A stretch of DNA of 64,000 nucleotides, taken from NCBI GenBank assembly GCA_002388665.1, contig DGMY01000025.1:1-64000 (forward strand), in the 5' to 3' direction. The DNA comes from Opitutia bacterium UBA4506 (lineage in GTDB: Bacteria; Verrucomicrobiota; Verrucomicrobiia; Opitutales; Puniceicoccaceae). A model generated the notes under the pieces. The model saw only the letters and a list, made by a program, of their open reading frames with translations, was not told the origin of the DNA and ran no database searches. The translations under genes and the position numbers were made by a program. Shown in pieces: positions 25,957 to 35,563 of the stretch; the stretch's first letter is position 1; the number at the start of each line of letters is the position of its first letter.

Positions 25957-26952
25957 CTATCTCTCCAACCGAGCAGAGAACAAGGCTTTCCTCAATTCGT
26001 CCAAACCTTCTCCAAGCTCCGCGCAGATGGCGAAGACAGGGTCATCGACCGAAGTTTGGATGCGTTTCAGGTTCTCTTCAAAATTGGGTAGGTCGGATTT
26101 GTTCACAGCAATAAACCGCTGCTTCTTCACCAGCTCTTCGTCATAGAGCTCCATCTCTTTGACGAGCACCTGATAGTCTTCCAAAGGATCACGGTCGTCG
26201 CAGCCAGCTCCATCCAAAACCAAAAGGAGCACACGACACCGCTCGACATGGCGCAAGAATCGATGCCCCAATCCCCGATTCTCCGAAGCCCCTTCGATCA
26301 ATCCAGGGATGTCAGCAATCGCCAACTTCCGGTAGTCAAAATCTTCATTCTCCGCAGTCATTCCCACGAAAGGATCGACCGTCGTGAAAGGATAAGGCGC
26401 ACTCTTGGGAGTCGCATTGGTCAAACGAGCCAAAAGAGTAGACTTTCCTGCATTTGGAAATCCAATCAAACCGACATCGGCAATGGTCTTAAGCTGAAAA
26501 ACATACTCTCCAGTCTGCCCTAACTTTCCTTCCGTAAATTCTCTCGGAGTCTGATTCGTCGAGGATTTGAAATGCAGATTTCCCAAACCTCCCTCACCCC
26601 CACGCAATAGGCGAATCCGTTGATCGTGCTCCAACAGTTCACAGACGGTCTTCCCATTGTCATTGATAACAATCGTGCCAACGGGGACAACCAATACAAC
26701 ATCATCCCCATTCTTACCGTTCTTCTGACTACCACGGCCCCCTTCACCATTTCGCGCCTTCCAGTGAGGCTGATAGCGAAAGGCACGCAAATCACTCACA
26801 TTGCAATCGGCGTGCAAATAGAGATCTCCCCCCTTTCCACCATCACCCCCATCGGGTCCACCCTTGGGAATATACTTGGCTCGGCGAAAACTGGCACAAC
26901 CGTGCCCACCATTTCCTGCTCGAAGAATCACTCTGGTTTGATCGTAAAACAT
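25957..26952 (-). CDS. obg: GTPase Obg/CgtA
   Basis: Essential ribosome-associated GTPase involved in 50S maturation. The 331-aa protein has the Gly-rich Obg fold (about 1-158; KGGPDGGDGGKGG) and the G domain: G1 GFPNAGKST, G2 PFTTVDP, G3 DIPGLIEGA, G4 NKSD, and a C-terminal end of ordinary short-form length without the OCT extension. The switch sequences are intact. It is transcribed leftward toward the tRNA gene. Confidence 0.96.
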   Translation of the reverse strand: MFYDQTRVILRAGNGGHGCASFRRAKYIPKGGPDGGDGGKGGDLYLHADCNVSDLRAFRYQPHWKARNGEGGRGSQKNGKNGDDVVLVVPVGTIVINDNGKTVCELLEHDQRIRLLRGGEGGLGNLHFKSSTNQTPREFTEGKLGQTGEYVFQLKTIADVGLIGFPNAGKSTLLARLTNATPKSAPYPFTTVDPFVGMTAENEDFDYRKLAIADIPGLIEGASENRGLGHRFLRHVERCRVLLLVLDGAGCDDRDPLEDYQVLVKEMELYDEELVKKQRFIAVNKSDLPNFEENLKRIQTSVDDPVFAICAELGEGLDELRKALFSARLER

Positions 26953-27167
26953 CTGTAGCCGACACAGTGTGCGGTTTTCTCGCTCATATTCTACAATAAA
27001 GATCGACCGATTTCTATCGTACCAGGTTACATTTTAATTAATTGACAGTATTGGGACGAAATCAGTCGCTGGTGTTTCATTCCGTTTGACCTACCGGCAA
27101 GCCCTCCCTAAGCAAAGATTCTATCGCAATCGTAAAGACAAACTGTTCACGACGACTAGGAAACCAC

Positions 27168-29987
27168 ATGGAAGAATCACTGAGCTACGAGGAACGGATC
27201 CGGATTGGATTTGAAAAAATAGACAACGACCTTCTGTTCCTAATGAAGTGCTTCCGAGAGGTTCTTTTGAGCCTTGGCGAAGAGGAGATCGCAAACCAAC
27301 TCCCATGGATCGGCAACGCTTCGCCTTCCTCCGAGTCGCCCCTGAACCCAGGAATGATCCAAGCGACTTCGATTTCCTTTCAACTCCTCAACATGGTTGA
27401 AGAGAACACCGCAAACCAAATGCGGCGCCTCTACGAGCGATCAAATGGCCCCCTCAACGAGTCCGGCCTCTGGGGATACTACTTCCGCAAACTCCGTGAA
27501 GATAATTGGACCCCCGAACAGATTGCTCAGATTCTCCCCTGCCTTCGCATAGAACCCGTCCTGACCGCTCATCCGACTGAGTCCAAGCGAGTCAGTATCC
27601 TTGAACAACATCGCGAGCTCTACATCCAGATTGTTCATTTGGAAAACCGGATGTGGACTCCAAACGAACGAATTTCAATTGAGGGGGAAATCAAAACGAT
27701 TCTGGAACGGCTCTGGCGCACCGGGGAAACTCTTTTAACGAAACCAAGCGTAGCCGCAGAGCGTGCATCACAGCTACACTACTTCGACAACGTATTTCCT
27801 GAGGTGCTCCCCCATATTGACCGCCATCTCGAAGAAGCGTGGGAAGCCAATGGTTGGGATTTGTCGCTAATCAAGGGATTCACACACCGCCCTCGCCTTC
27901 GCTTTGGGACTTGGGTTGGAGGAGATCGCGACGGACACCCGCTTGTAACTGCAAAGGTCACCCGCGAATCATTACTCGATTTCCGCCAACACGCGCTCGA
28001 TCTCCAAAAGCGAAAACTATCAGAGCTCCGCAACCTTCTGAGCCTATCAGATAGGCTCCAGGAACCGACGAAGGAACTGCAGGACAAGCTCGATGCCATG
28101 GCCTCTCAAATTGGTGACGATGCCCAGGCAATTCTCGAGCGCAACCACCACGAACCTTGGCGACAATTCGTCAGCCTTCTGATCGCACAACTCCCTCCAG
28201 CCGACTACGACCCCGCGGATTCACAGTATCCGGCTAGCCGATACTACCGCTATTCCTTTCACTTGGTTGCCGACCTCCAAGTCCTCTACGAATCTCTAGT
28301 CAAAATTGGGGCGGAGAGAATCGCACGGAATGATGTCGATCCAGTAATGAGGAATATCGAGGTCTTCGGTTTTCACCTAGCCTCGCTCGATGTTCGCCAG
28401 AACAGTGTCTTTCACGAGAAAGCGATCGACCAGATTCTGGAGAGAGCGGGAATGAAGGATTTTCAATACAGCTCTTGGTCCGAGGATAAACGACTCACGT
28501 TTCTGAACCAGCAACTCGAGTCATCCTTACCACTACTACCCGCAGGAGAAACTCCTGGGACTGAGTCGGAGGCCGTAGTCGCCGCTTTTCGAGAAATCGC
28601 CCGATATATCGATCGTCATGGTGATGAAGGTATCGGTTCCTATATTCTGAGTATGACTCGCTCTGCCTCAGATCTACTGGCAATCTACTTTTTGGCCCGC
28701 GAGGCAAACCTCCTTCGGAAGCTAGACATTGGTGTAATTTGTCTCATTCCCATCGTGCCTCTACTGGAAACTCTAGAGGACCTTCAGAATGGTCCGGAGA
28801 TCCTTAAGGTTTTCCTCGCACACCCAGTGGCAAAGAATTCAATCACTTGGCTACACAGGCGCGGAGGATTGCTCGCGAAAAAAGGGATCGAGATTGATCC
28901 AGAATTGATTCCGGAATCGGAGGCTCTCGATCTACCTGTCCAACAGGTTATGGTTGGTTACAGTGACAGCAACAAAGACAGCGGCATCCTCGCCAGCCAG
29001 TGGGGCCTTCACAGTGCTCAGAAGGATATTGCAAAACTCGCCCGATCAATGGGCTTCCGCATCCGCTTCTTCCACGGACGAGGAGGAACGATTAGTCGCG
29101 GCGCTGGGCCCACTCACCGTTTCCTCGAGGCACTTCCAGCGACCGCTTTGGAATTCGACCTTAGAGTGACCGAACAGGGAGAGACCATTGCGCAGAAATT
29201 TGCAAATCACGTCACTGCCAGCTACAACCTTGATCTGTTGGTTGCCGGAACCTGCTACCACTCGTTGAACTCAGGACGACAAAAGTCAAAAGACCCGAAA
29301 CTCGAGGAAGCGGTGGAAACACTGTCAGAGGAGACCAGCAAGGTTTATCGACAACTTCTCAGAGAGCCAGACTTCATGACGTTCTACACTGGGGCAACGC
29401 CCTTGGACGGTTTGGAAAAGAGTAGCATTGGATCACGGCCTTCACGACGTACAGGTGTTCGTTCGCTTGATGACCTGCGAGCGATCCCCTGGGTATTCAG
29501 CTGGTCACAATCTCGATTCTTCCTACCGGGCTGGTACGGATTCGGGTCAGGGATTAATTCTCTCTCTGATGAACAGTTTGATCTAATTGCAAAGGGCACT
29601 CAGTCGTGGCCGTTCCTCCTTTACGTTTTGACCAACATCGAAACGTCCCTATCCAGTGCAGACCCCGACATCATGAAAGCTTATGCTGCGATGGTCCCGG
29701 ACACAGAAATTCGAGAACGATTCATGGATCGAATTCTTGAAGAGTTCGAACTCACTAAAACCAGTATGAATCGATTGTTCGGTAGCGACCAAAAAATACG
29801 TCGCCCTAGGTTGGAGAAAACGGTCCAGCCTAGAAACTCCGCATTGGAGCCCCTTCACTACGAACAAATCCGCCTACTCCAAGTACTCCGAGCCGGAGAA
29901 TCCACCCCGGCGGAAGAAACACAAACGATTGGGAGACTCCTGCTGACAATCAACGGAATTTCCTCAGGATTGCGGACAACCGGTTAA
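27168..29987 (+). CDS. ppc: Phosphoenolpyruvate carboxylase
   Basis: Forms oxaloacetate from PEP and bicarbonate, feeding the TCA cycle. The 939-aa product has the family length and motifs: catalytic His in VLTAHPTESKR (about 134), GYSDSNKDSG (about 595), the PEP/bicarbonate loop FHGRGGTISRGAGP (about 634), and LIPIVPLLETLEDL. The C-terminus ends in TINGISSGLRTTG, the usual NGIAAGxRxTG variant. A GC-rich hairpin follows the stop. Confidence 0.97.
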   Translation: MEESLSYEERIRIGFEKIDNDLLFLMKCFREVLLSLGEEEIANQLPWIGNASPSSESPLNPGMIQATSISFQLLNMVEENTANQMRRLYERSNGPLNESGLWGYYFRKLREDNWTPEQIAQILPCLRIEPVLTAHPTESKRVSILEQHRELYIQIVHLENRMWTPNERISIEGEIKTILERLWRTGETLLTKPSVAAERASQLHYFDNVFPEVLPHIDRHLEEAWEANGWDLSLIKGFTHRPRLRFGTWVGGDRDGHPLVTAKVTRESLLDFRQHALDLQKRKLSELRNLLSLSDRLQEPTKELQDKLDAMASQIGDDAQAILERNHHEPWRQFVSLLIAQLPPADYDPADSQYPASRYYRYSFHLVADLQVLYESLVKIGAERIARNDVDPVMRNIEVFGFHLASLDVRQNSVFHEKAIDQILERAGMKDFQYSSWSEDKRLTFLNQQLESSLPLLPAGETPGTESEAVVAAFREIARYIDRHGDEGIGSYILSMTRSASDLLAIYFLAREANLLRKLDIGVICLIPIVPLLETLEDLQNGPEILKVFLAHPVAKNSITWLHRRGGLLAKKGIEIDPELIPESEALDLPVQQVMVGYSDSNKDSGILASQWGLHSAQKDIAKLARSMGFRIRFFHGRGGTISRGAGPTHRFLEALPATALEFDLRVTEQGETIAQKFANHVTASYNLDLLVAGTCYHSLNSGRQKSKDPKLEEAVETLSEETSKVYRQLLREPDFMTFYTGATPLDGLEKSSIGSRPSRRTGVRSLDDLRAIPWVFSWSQSRFFLPGWYGFGSGINSLSDEQFDLIAKGTQSWPFLLYVLTNIETSLSSADPDIMKAYAAMVPDTEIRERFMDRILEEFELTKTSMNRLFGSDQKIRRPRLEKTVQPRNSALEPLHYEQIRLLQVLRAGESTPAEETQTIGRLLLTINGISSGLRTTG

Positions 29988-29993
29988 AGAAAA

Positions 29994-30013
29994 CCTTCCC
30001 CCGCTGGGGAGGG
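29994..30013 (+). terminator. Hairpin after ppc
   Basis: CCTTCCCC, a 4-nt loop CGCT, then GGGGAGGG: eight base pairs including one G-U. The following CAAAATTTCC lacks a strong T run, so termination is uncertain. It lies seven bases after the ppc stop and could serve the converging transposase gene too. Confidence 0.4.
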
Positions 30014-30039
30014 CAAAATTTCCAACCGTCCAAATGGCT

Positions 30040-31005
30040 TTAGTCAAATAGGCATTTTCGAATACCGTTGCCGACAGAGAGCCCTCCCCAATCAGCACCC
30101 CTCATGAGGTGAGGTTTTCGCGGTCGAACACTGCAGGGGGGTTCGCTCCGCAACTGCTCTTCGACAAACTCTTCAGATCCGAGGATCACCCCGTCGCAAA
30201 AGTACCGAACCCTACAGCGCAGGAGGATCGCGAGAGGTAATTTCCCTTTTTCCACTTCGAGAACCCGAACCGCATCCTCTCTCGATATTGAAACTTTTCC
30301 GGCTTTGGCCCCTGCGGCTGAACCAAACAGCGTTCGACGGTATCCAGACAGATCACGATCGACAACCTTTAGACCATTTCTAGCTTCACGACTTCCCGCT
30401 AAGGCTTCGGCATATCCACAGAAACGATAATCCTTCGGATCATCGACTAAACCAGCCCGAACCCCATTTAAGTCGATATAGGCGGCCACTGTTCGTAGAG
30501 CCCAACGGTCTCCCTCGACAAGAACGCTCTTGAATCGTTCCGACCACAAAGGTCCAAATCGTTCGTTCGACAAATTGAACCATCGAGCAAATCGCTGCTT
30601 CAAAGTTTTCATCAGCCATGAAACATCGTGCATCCTCCGAAGGAGCGCCTGCCGAATTTCACGCCCTTCGGCCGAGCCAGTTTCCAACAACTTTTCGAGA
30701 TACTCTGCGGCCATGGGTTGCCACGGCGTAGGCGTAGGATAAAGGCGCCGATATCGGCGAACTAACTCCTTATCCGATATCTCAAAATCCTTCGAAGGAA
30801 CCTCCACCAAGATATGAAAATGGTTCTTCATCACGGCATAGGTAACAACCCGAACACCCGAGAAATCCGCCACCTGCCAAATCATTCTTCTCAATACTTC
30901 CCTTTCCCGATCCCCAAACAGAGCCTCTCCATTCACCGTTCTACTCATCAGATGATAATAAGCCGTCTGCCCCTGAATGATGCGCCTCTTCCGTCTCATC
31001 TCCAC
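30040..31005 (-). CDS. REP-associated tyrosine (Y1, IS200-like) transposase
   Basis: Single-strand transposase of the HUH superfamily. The 321-aa protein shows YHLMSRTV at the N-terminus, the HUH motif in MKNHFHILVEV (about 58-68), and the RAYT hallmark TVAAYIDLNGVRAGLVDDPKDY with Tyr preceding. A C-terminal extension of about 120 residues follows. Start is GTG 31005 or ATG 30999. No paired terminal repeats were recognised next to it, so it looks like a domesticated or solitary copy; the hairpin repeats at 1-59 are possible relatives of its substrates. Confidence 0.85.
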   Translation of the reverse strand: MEMRRKRRIIQGQTAYYHLMSRTVNGEALFGDREREVLRRMIWQVADFSGVRVVTYAVMKNHFHILVEVPSKDFEISDKELVRRYRRLYPTPTPWQPMAAEYLEKLLETGSAEGREIRQALLRRMHDVSWLMKTLKQRFARWFNLSNERFGPLWSERFKSVLVEGDRWALRTVAAYIDLNGVRAGLVDDPKDYRFCGYAEALAGSREARNGLKVVDRDLSGYRRTLFGSAAGAKAGKVSISREDAVRVLEVEKGKLPLAILLRCRVRYFCDGVILGSEEFVEEQLRSEPPCSVRPRKPHLMRGADWGGLSVGNGIRKCLFD

Positions 31006-31123
31006 ATCCCAACAAAAATATCATTAAACGACAACCTTTATTTTCCTGGTTCAATAGAAGGCAATATTGGTTGGATCTGGGTTAACCCTTGCAATTGGGC
31101 GGAGAATTCCCCGCGATGGACTT

Positions 31124-31588
31124 ATGGAAATCGAAAAAGATCGCGTTGTTACGTTGCACTACACCCTTCGTGGAGCGGACGGAAATGTACTGGATTCCTC
31201 TGAGGGGAAGGATCCGCTTTCTTACCTTCACGGCCATGGCAATTTAATACCTGGGCTTGAGACTCGGATTGTTGGCAAGACCGCCGATGACGAGATGGAG
31301 GTTCAGGTGCCTTTTGCGGAGGCTTACGGTGCCGTGGATCCTGAGAAGAAATTTGAGGTCCCTCGGACGCAGTTCCCACCGGAGGCTGAGATTGTTCCTG
31401 GGAGTCAATTCCGCGCCGAAGGTGAAGGAGGGACTCCGGTTGTCGTACGTGTTGAGGCAGTGGAAGGTGATAAAGTCAAAATTGACGCAAACCACCCTCT
31501 CGCCGGGGTTGATCTAAATTTCGCAGTTAAGGTAGTCGGCGTTCGCGAAGCCTCTGCTGAAGAGATCGAACACGGCCACGTACACTGA
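31124..31588 (+). CDS. slyD: FKBP-type peptidyl-prolyl isomerase, SlyD-like
   Basis: From ATG 31124 the 154-aa protein has the SlyD layout: N-terminal FKBP strand RVVTLHYTLRG, the inserted-flap (IF) domain flanked by LIPGLETRIVGKTADDEME and FAEAYG, and the closing NHPLAGVDLNFAVKV strand, where the Asp and aromatic residues of the catalytic pocket are kept. The C-terminus is short (HGHVH) instead of the long metal-binding tail of E. coli SlyD. It acts as a prolyl isomerase and chaperone. Confidence 0.93.
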   Translation: MEIEKDRVVTLHYTLRGADGNVLDSSEGKDPLSYLHGHGNLIPGLETRIVGKTADDEMEVQVPFAEAYGAVDPEKKFEVPRTQFPPEAEIVPGSQFRAEGEGGTPVVVRVEAVEGDKVKIDANHPLAGVDLNFAVKVVGVREASAEEIEHGHVH

Positions 31589-32011
31589 TTTTAGGCTGAC
31601 GGGAGAAACCCGGTTAGCAAATGACGCGAGGATTGTTCACTCGGGCGAATCTCTCGTTTAATTTTAACCGAACGATCGTCCGATAGACTAAATTTTGCTT
31701 CTCGAGCATTTTCTCACGAATGGCGAATCTGATTTTTTTCGGATTCGCCATTTTTGTAGGATTACACGATCCGCAGACCAATACGCCTCTTCGGGTGGCA
31801 GGTGAACCTTCTGTGACAACAGTAAAACCTGAGCTCAGATCGTCCTGAGAGTCTCCCGATAAATCCAGACCGAACCGAAATCTCACGCGGAACTACTCTG
31901 TGCGAATATCGTTACATCTGATTCTTTCGATTTGATTGCTCTTGGGAACAATTCTCGCTACCGAAGATACTGTCAGATCAATTTTTCTCATCCACTAAAC
32001 TATAGCGATTC
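31589..32011. other. 423-nt intergenic region between slyD and glgP
   Basis: No convincing gene. A minus-strand open frame of 90 codons (31886-31614) is interrupted in meaning by the hairpin at 31719-31755 and has no recognisable features. The region holds that hairpin and the upstream sequence of glgP. Confidence 0.5.
31719..31757. terminator. Rho-independent terminator, bidirectional
   Basis: AATGGCGAATC pairs with GATTCGCCATT across a T-rich loop, followed on the plus strand by a T run (ATTTTTG). The stem is 11 bp. It lies about 130 nt after the slyD stop and is the probable end of its transcript. Confidence 0.75.
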
Positions 32012-34528
32012 ATGCCAACGAAAAAATCCACTCGTAAAACCGCGACAAAGAAAACTGCCCAGAAGTCAGTGACGACCCCGGGCAAGGCCGTAATTTCCAC
32101 TGCGGAAATCAAAGAGTCTATTTTGTCACACTTAGAGAAAACGCTCGCCCGGGATACCAACACCGCGACTCCGCGGGACTGGTGGATTGCGACATCGAAG
32201 GCAGTACAAGACCGGATTCTCAATCGGTACATTGATACGATGGGAGTTCACAACGAGAAGAACGTCCGCCGGGTATATTACCTCAGCCTCGAGTACCTCA
32301 TGGGGCGGCTTTTTCGAAACAACATCTTCAACGCGGGGGTTTTTGACCAAGTGACCGAGGCGCTCCAGGAGCTCGGATTGGAAATCGATGACCTCGCTGC
32401 GGAGGAAAATGACATGGGACTGGGCAATGGTGGTCTCGGGCGACTGGCTGCCTGCTTCCTCGACTCGCTCGCTACGCTCGACCTGCCGGCCGTCGGCTAT
32501 GGAATCCACTATGAATACGGCTTGTTCAAGCAGAAGTTCGAAGACGGGCACCAAGTGGAGCGCCCCGACAATTGGGAGAAATTCGGCAACCCATGGGAGA
32601 TCATCCGCCCCGAGTATATGCAAACCGTTCGTCTCTACGGTCGGGTTGAAAACTCGGTGAACGAGAAAGGCGATTTCAAGCCCGAGTGGGTAGACACTCG
32701 CTCCGTCAACGGGATTCCCTACGACATTCCGATCTGCGGATACGGCACCAAGACTGTAAACTTCCTCCGACTCTGGGAATCAAAGGCGTTTGAGGAGTTC
32801 GACTTCCAAGTGTTCAACCAGGGCGGGTACGTCGAGGCGGTACACGACAAAGCCGTCGGAGAGACCATTTCGAAGGTACTCTATCCCAACGACGCGACCG
32901 AGAGCGGCAAAGAACTCCGCCTCGTTCAGCAGTACTTCTTCGTATGTTGCTCGCTGCAGGACATCATCCGTCGTTTCTTGAAGAAGGAAAGCGACTGGAG
33001 CCTGTTCCCCGAGAAAGTGGCTGTCCAACTCAACGACACCCATCCAGCCGTAGCCACTGCGGAACTGATGCGTATCCTGGTCGATGAGCAGGACATGCCA
33101 TGGGACGACGCTTGGGCAATCGTTCGCAAAACGTTTGCGTACACCAACCACACCCTTCTACCCGAAGCATTGGAGAAATGGAGTGTACCACTCTTCGAGC
33201 GAGTTCTACCTCGTCACCTACAGATCATCTTCGAAATCAATCGCCGATTCCTCCAAGACGAAGTGGAGGCCATGTGGCCTGGAGACGACGCGAAGAAGAG
33301 CGAGCTCTCTCTAATCGAGGAAGGTCATCCACAAATGATTCGGATGGCCTACCTTTCGGTCGTCGCCAGTCATGCAGTCAATGGGGTTGCAGCGCTGCAC
33401 ACCAAGCTCCTTCGTGAGAATCTGTTCGACAGCTTCGACGCACTCTATCCCGGAAAGTTCCAGAACAAGACAAATGGGATCACCCCACGTCGCTGGCTCC
33501 TCGCCTGCAACCCGGAACTCGCGACGCTCGTTACCTCAAAAGTTGGAGGAACCTGGCCGAGCCACCTCGACGAACTCCGTGGATTGGAAGCCTTCGCGAA
33601 AGACCCGAAATTCCAAGAAGAGTACCTTGCGGTCAAACATCAGAAGAAGGAGCAGCTTGCGGCAATCATCGAGCAAACTCTCGGTGTAACCGTAGATCCC
33701 TCAGCGATCTTCGACACCCAGATCAAACGACTTCATGAGTACAAGCGCCAGCACTTGAACCTGCTTCACATCCTCACCCTGTATCACCGGATCCTCCACA
33801 ATCCCGACTATGATATGGTACCGCGGGTATTTGTCTTTGCCGCCAAAGCAGCACCCGGATATTTCCTCGCGAAGAACATCATCCGAGCGATCAACAAAGT
33901 TGGTGAGAAAATCAACAATGACCCCCGTGTCGAAGGGCGGATCAAAGTGGTATTCCTTCCCAATTACGGCGTATCTCTCGCCGAAAAGATCATTCCAGCT
34001 GCAGATCTTTCAGAACAGATCTCCACGGCGGGCAAGGAAGCCTCTGGAACGGGCAACATGAAGTTCGCCCTGAACGGTGCCCTGACAATTGGAACGCTTG
34101 ACGGGGCCAACGTTGAGATTGGAGAGGAAGTCGGAGACGACAACATCTTCATCTTCGGTCTCAAAGTCGAGGAAGTCGAAGCCCTGCGCTCCTCAGGCTA
34201 CAATCCTTACGACTACTACAACCGTATTACCGAGCTCCGGGCGGTTCTAGACTGGCTGCAATCCGACGCCTTCACACCCGGCGAATCCGGGGCATTCCAA
34301 CCGGTAGTCGACAGCATCCTAAACCAAGGAGACCCTTACCTCGTATGTGCGGACTTTGAGTCCTACATCGAAGCGCAAGGCAAAGTCGACGCGGCCTTCC
34401 GCGATCGCGCAAAATGGGCGGAAATGGCGATCCTGAATACCGCTCGGGTTGGGAAGTTCTCCTCTGACCGGACGATCCGCCAGTACGCAGACGAGATCTG
34501 GGACCTGCCATCGATCCCGGTAAAGTAA
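32012..34528 (+). CDS. glgP: Glycogen phosphorylase
   Basis: Releases glucose 1-phosphate from glycogen. The 838-aa protein has the PLP-binding segment GTGNMKFALNGALTIGTLDGANVE (lysine about 685), the N-terminal RVYYLSLEYLMGR, and LGNGGLGRLAACF. The first 25 residues form a Lys/Thr-rich extension (MPTKKSTRKTATKK) not found in E. coli GlgP and common in this phylum. A strong terminator follows the stop. No other glycogen genes are nearby. Confidence 0.97.
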   Translation: MPTKKSTRKTATKKTAQKSVTTPGKAVISTAEIKESILSHLEKTLARDTNTATPRDWWIATSKAVQDRILNRYIDTMGVHNEKNVRRVYYLSLEYLMGRLFRNNIFNAGVFDQVTEALQELGLEIDDLAAEENDMGLGNGGLGRLAACFLDSLATLDLPAVGYGIHYEYGLFKQKFEDGHQVERPDNWEKFGNPWEIIRPEYMQTVRLYGRVENSVNEKGDFKPEWVDTRSVNGIPYDIPICGYGTKTVNFLRLWESKAFEEFDFQVFNQGGYVEAVHDKAVGETISKVLYPNDATESGKELRLVQQYFFVCCSLQDIIRRFLKKESDWSLFPEKVAVQLNDTHPAVATAELMRILVDEQDMPWDDAWAIVRKTFAYTNHTLLPEALEKWSVPLFERVLPRHLQIIFEINRRFLQDEVEAMWPGDDAKKSELSLIEEGHPQMIRMAYLSVVASHAVNGVAALHTKLLRENLFDSFDALYPGKFQNKTNGITPRRWLLACNPELATLVTSKVGGTWPSHLDELRGLEAFAKDPKFQEEYLAVKHQKKEQLAAIIEQTLGVTVDPSAIFDTQIKRLHEYKRQHLNLLHILTLYHRILHNPDYDMVPRVFVFAAKAAPGYFLAKNIIRAINKVGEKINNDPRVEGRIKVVFLPNYGVSLAEKIIPAADLSEQISTAGKEASGTGNMKFALNGALTIGTLDGANVEIGEEVGDDNIFIFGLKVEEVEALRSSGYNPYDYYNRITELRAVLDWLQSDAFTPGESGAFQPVVDSILNQGDPYLVCADFESYIEAQGKVDAAFRDRAKWAEMAILNTARVGKFSSDRTIRQYADEIWDLPSIPVK

Positions 34529-34557
34529 CAGCAGACCGTTAGTACCACCGCATTTCG

Positions 34558-34596
34558 AACGGCGGATCGACTCACAGTCGATCCGCCGTTTTTTTT
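34558..34596 (+). terminator. Rho-independent terminator of glgP
   Basis: AACGGCGGATCGACT and its exact complement (15 bp) flank a 3-nt loop, followed by eight T. The hairpin starts 29 nt after the glgP stop. Confidence 0.93.
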
Positions 34597-34835
34597 GTGT
34601 GCGAGTGGGCAAATCCTTATCGATTCACCCGGCCGAGCGGCATAGCGACGGACCTCTCACTGCCTGCCAGCTCCTACCCAATTGGCCACAAAGGGTGATT
34701 CCATGCACCCGTGTGCCGAATCCTATCGGCGAAATCCCCTACTCCTTCAAAGTGGCCCATTCCTCAAAATTACCGATTCAAACAAACCTGCGATCTTGCC
34801 TTGCTGCCGCGCAAAAGCCACAGTGAATCCATACC

Positions 34836-35447
34836 ATGTTTGCCCGACGCATCATCCTATTTCTTTTCATACTTGTCCCCTTAACCTCCCAGGGGCAGAG
34901 CTCCAGCAACGACCTTCGGAAGCAGGTAGCGAATCTGACTCAAGACGTGAACGCCCTCCGGGGCCTACTGGGTACTCTGCGAATTGAGGTCGAAAATCTC
35001 CAAAGAGAGAACGCCAAACTTCGCGCGGCTGTGACCCGTGCTACCGCTGCGAGTGCATCTGAAGCCGACACCCTCCGGATTGTTGACGCCCGAATTGCAG
35101 CGATGAAAGCCGAGCTCCTTCGTGAAGATGCCAATACCCGCAAAGAAGTGATCGCTTCAGTTAAAAAACAAATGGATTCATTGGCGGCCCAACTCCAGGA
35201 ATCGCTACGCTCGATCGCCAGTGCCGGCGGCAGCAGCTCCGGGAACTCGGGCGGGGTCCCCCCATCTTTTTCTGAGGATTATCCTAAGGACGGCATCATG
35301 TACGACGTCCAATCCGGAGATACCATCAGTGGAATCGCCTCGAAGAACAACAGTCGCGTCAGCTGGATCCGCAACGCCAATAAAATCGTTGATGCCAGCC
35401 GAGACCTTCGTGCGGGTGCAACGATCTTTGTGCCTCAGGAGAACTAG
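34836..35447 (+). CDS. Exported coiled-coil protein with C-terminal LysM domain
   Basis: The 203-aa protein starts with a signal peptide (hydrophobic core IILFLFILVPL). A coiled coil of about 110 residues (about 25-135) follows, then a Ser/Gly linker, and a LysM peptidoglycan-binding domain at about 155-203 (MYDVQSGDTISGIASKNN, then SWIRNANKI and GATIFVPQ). It probably acts in the periplasm, linking the cell wall to another partner. It lies 116 nt upstream of parB. Confidence 0.75.
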   Translation: MFARRIILFLFILVPLTSQGQSSSNDLRKQVANLTQDVNALRGLLGTLRIEVENLQRENAKLRAAVTRATAASASEADTLRIVDARIAAMKAELLREDANTRKEVIASVKKQMDSLAAQLQESLRSIASAGGSSSGNSGGVPPSFSEDYPKDGIMYDVQSGDTISGIASKNNSRVSWIRNANKIVDASRDLRAGATIFVPQEN

Positions 35448-35563
35448 ACTGGGATTCGGATCCTAGACAGCTTCCGATCCGGCCTCTCAACTTCGACGAA
35501 TAAATAGACGGAAACGTCAAACCGTGGGATTGCATTCCCCTCACCATCCTTTTCACTAGCAAT

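Noticed and set aside
31614..31886. Minus-strand frame of 90 codons between slyD and glgP
   Set aside because: It crosses a clear bidirectional terminator hairpin and has no signals of a gene.
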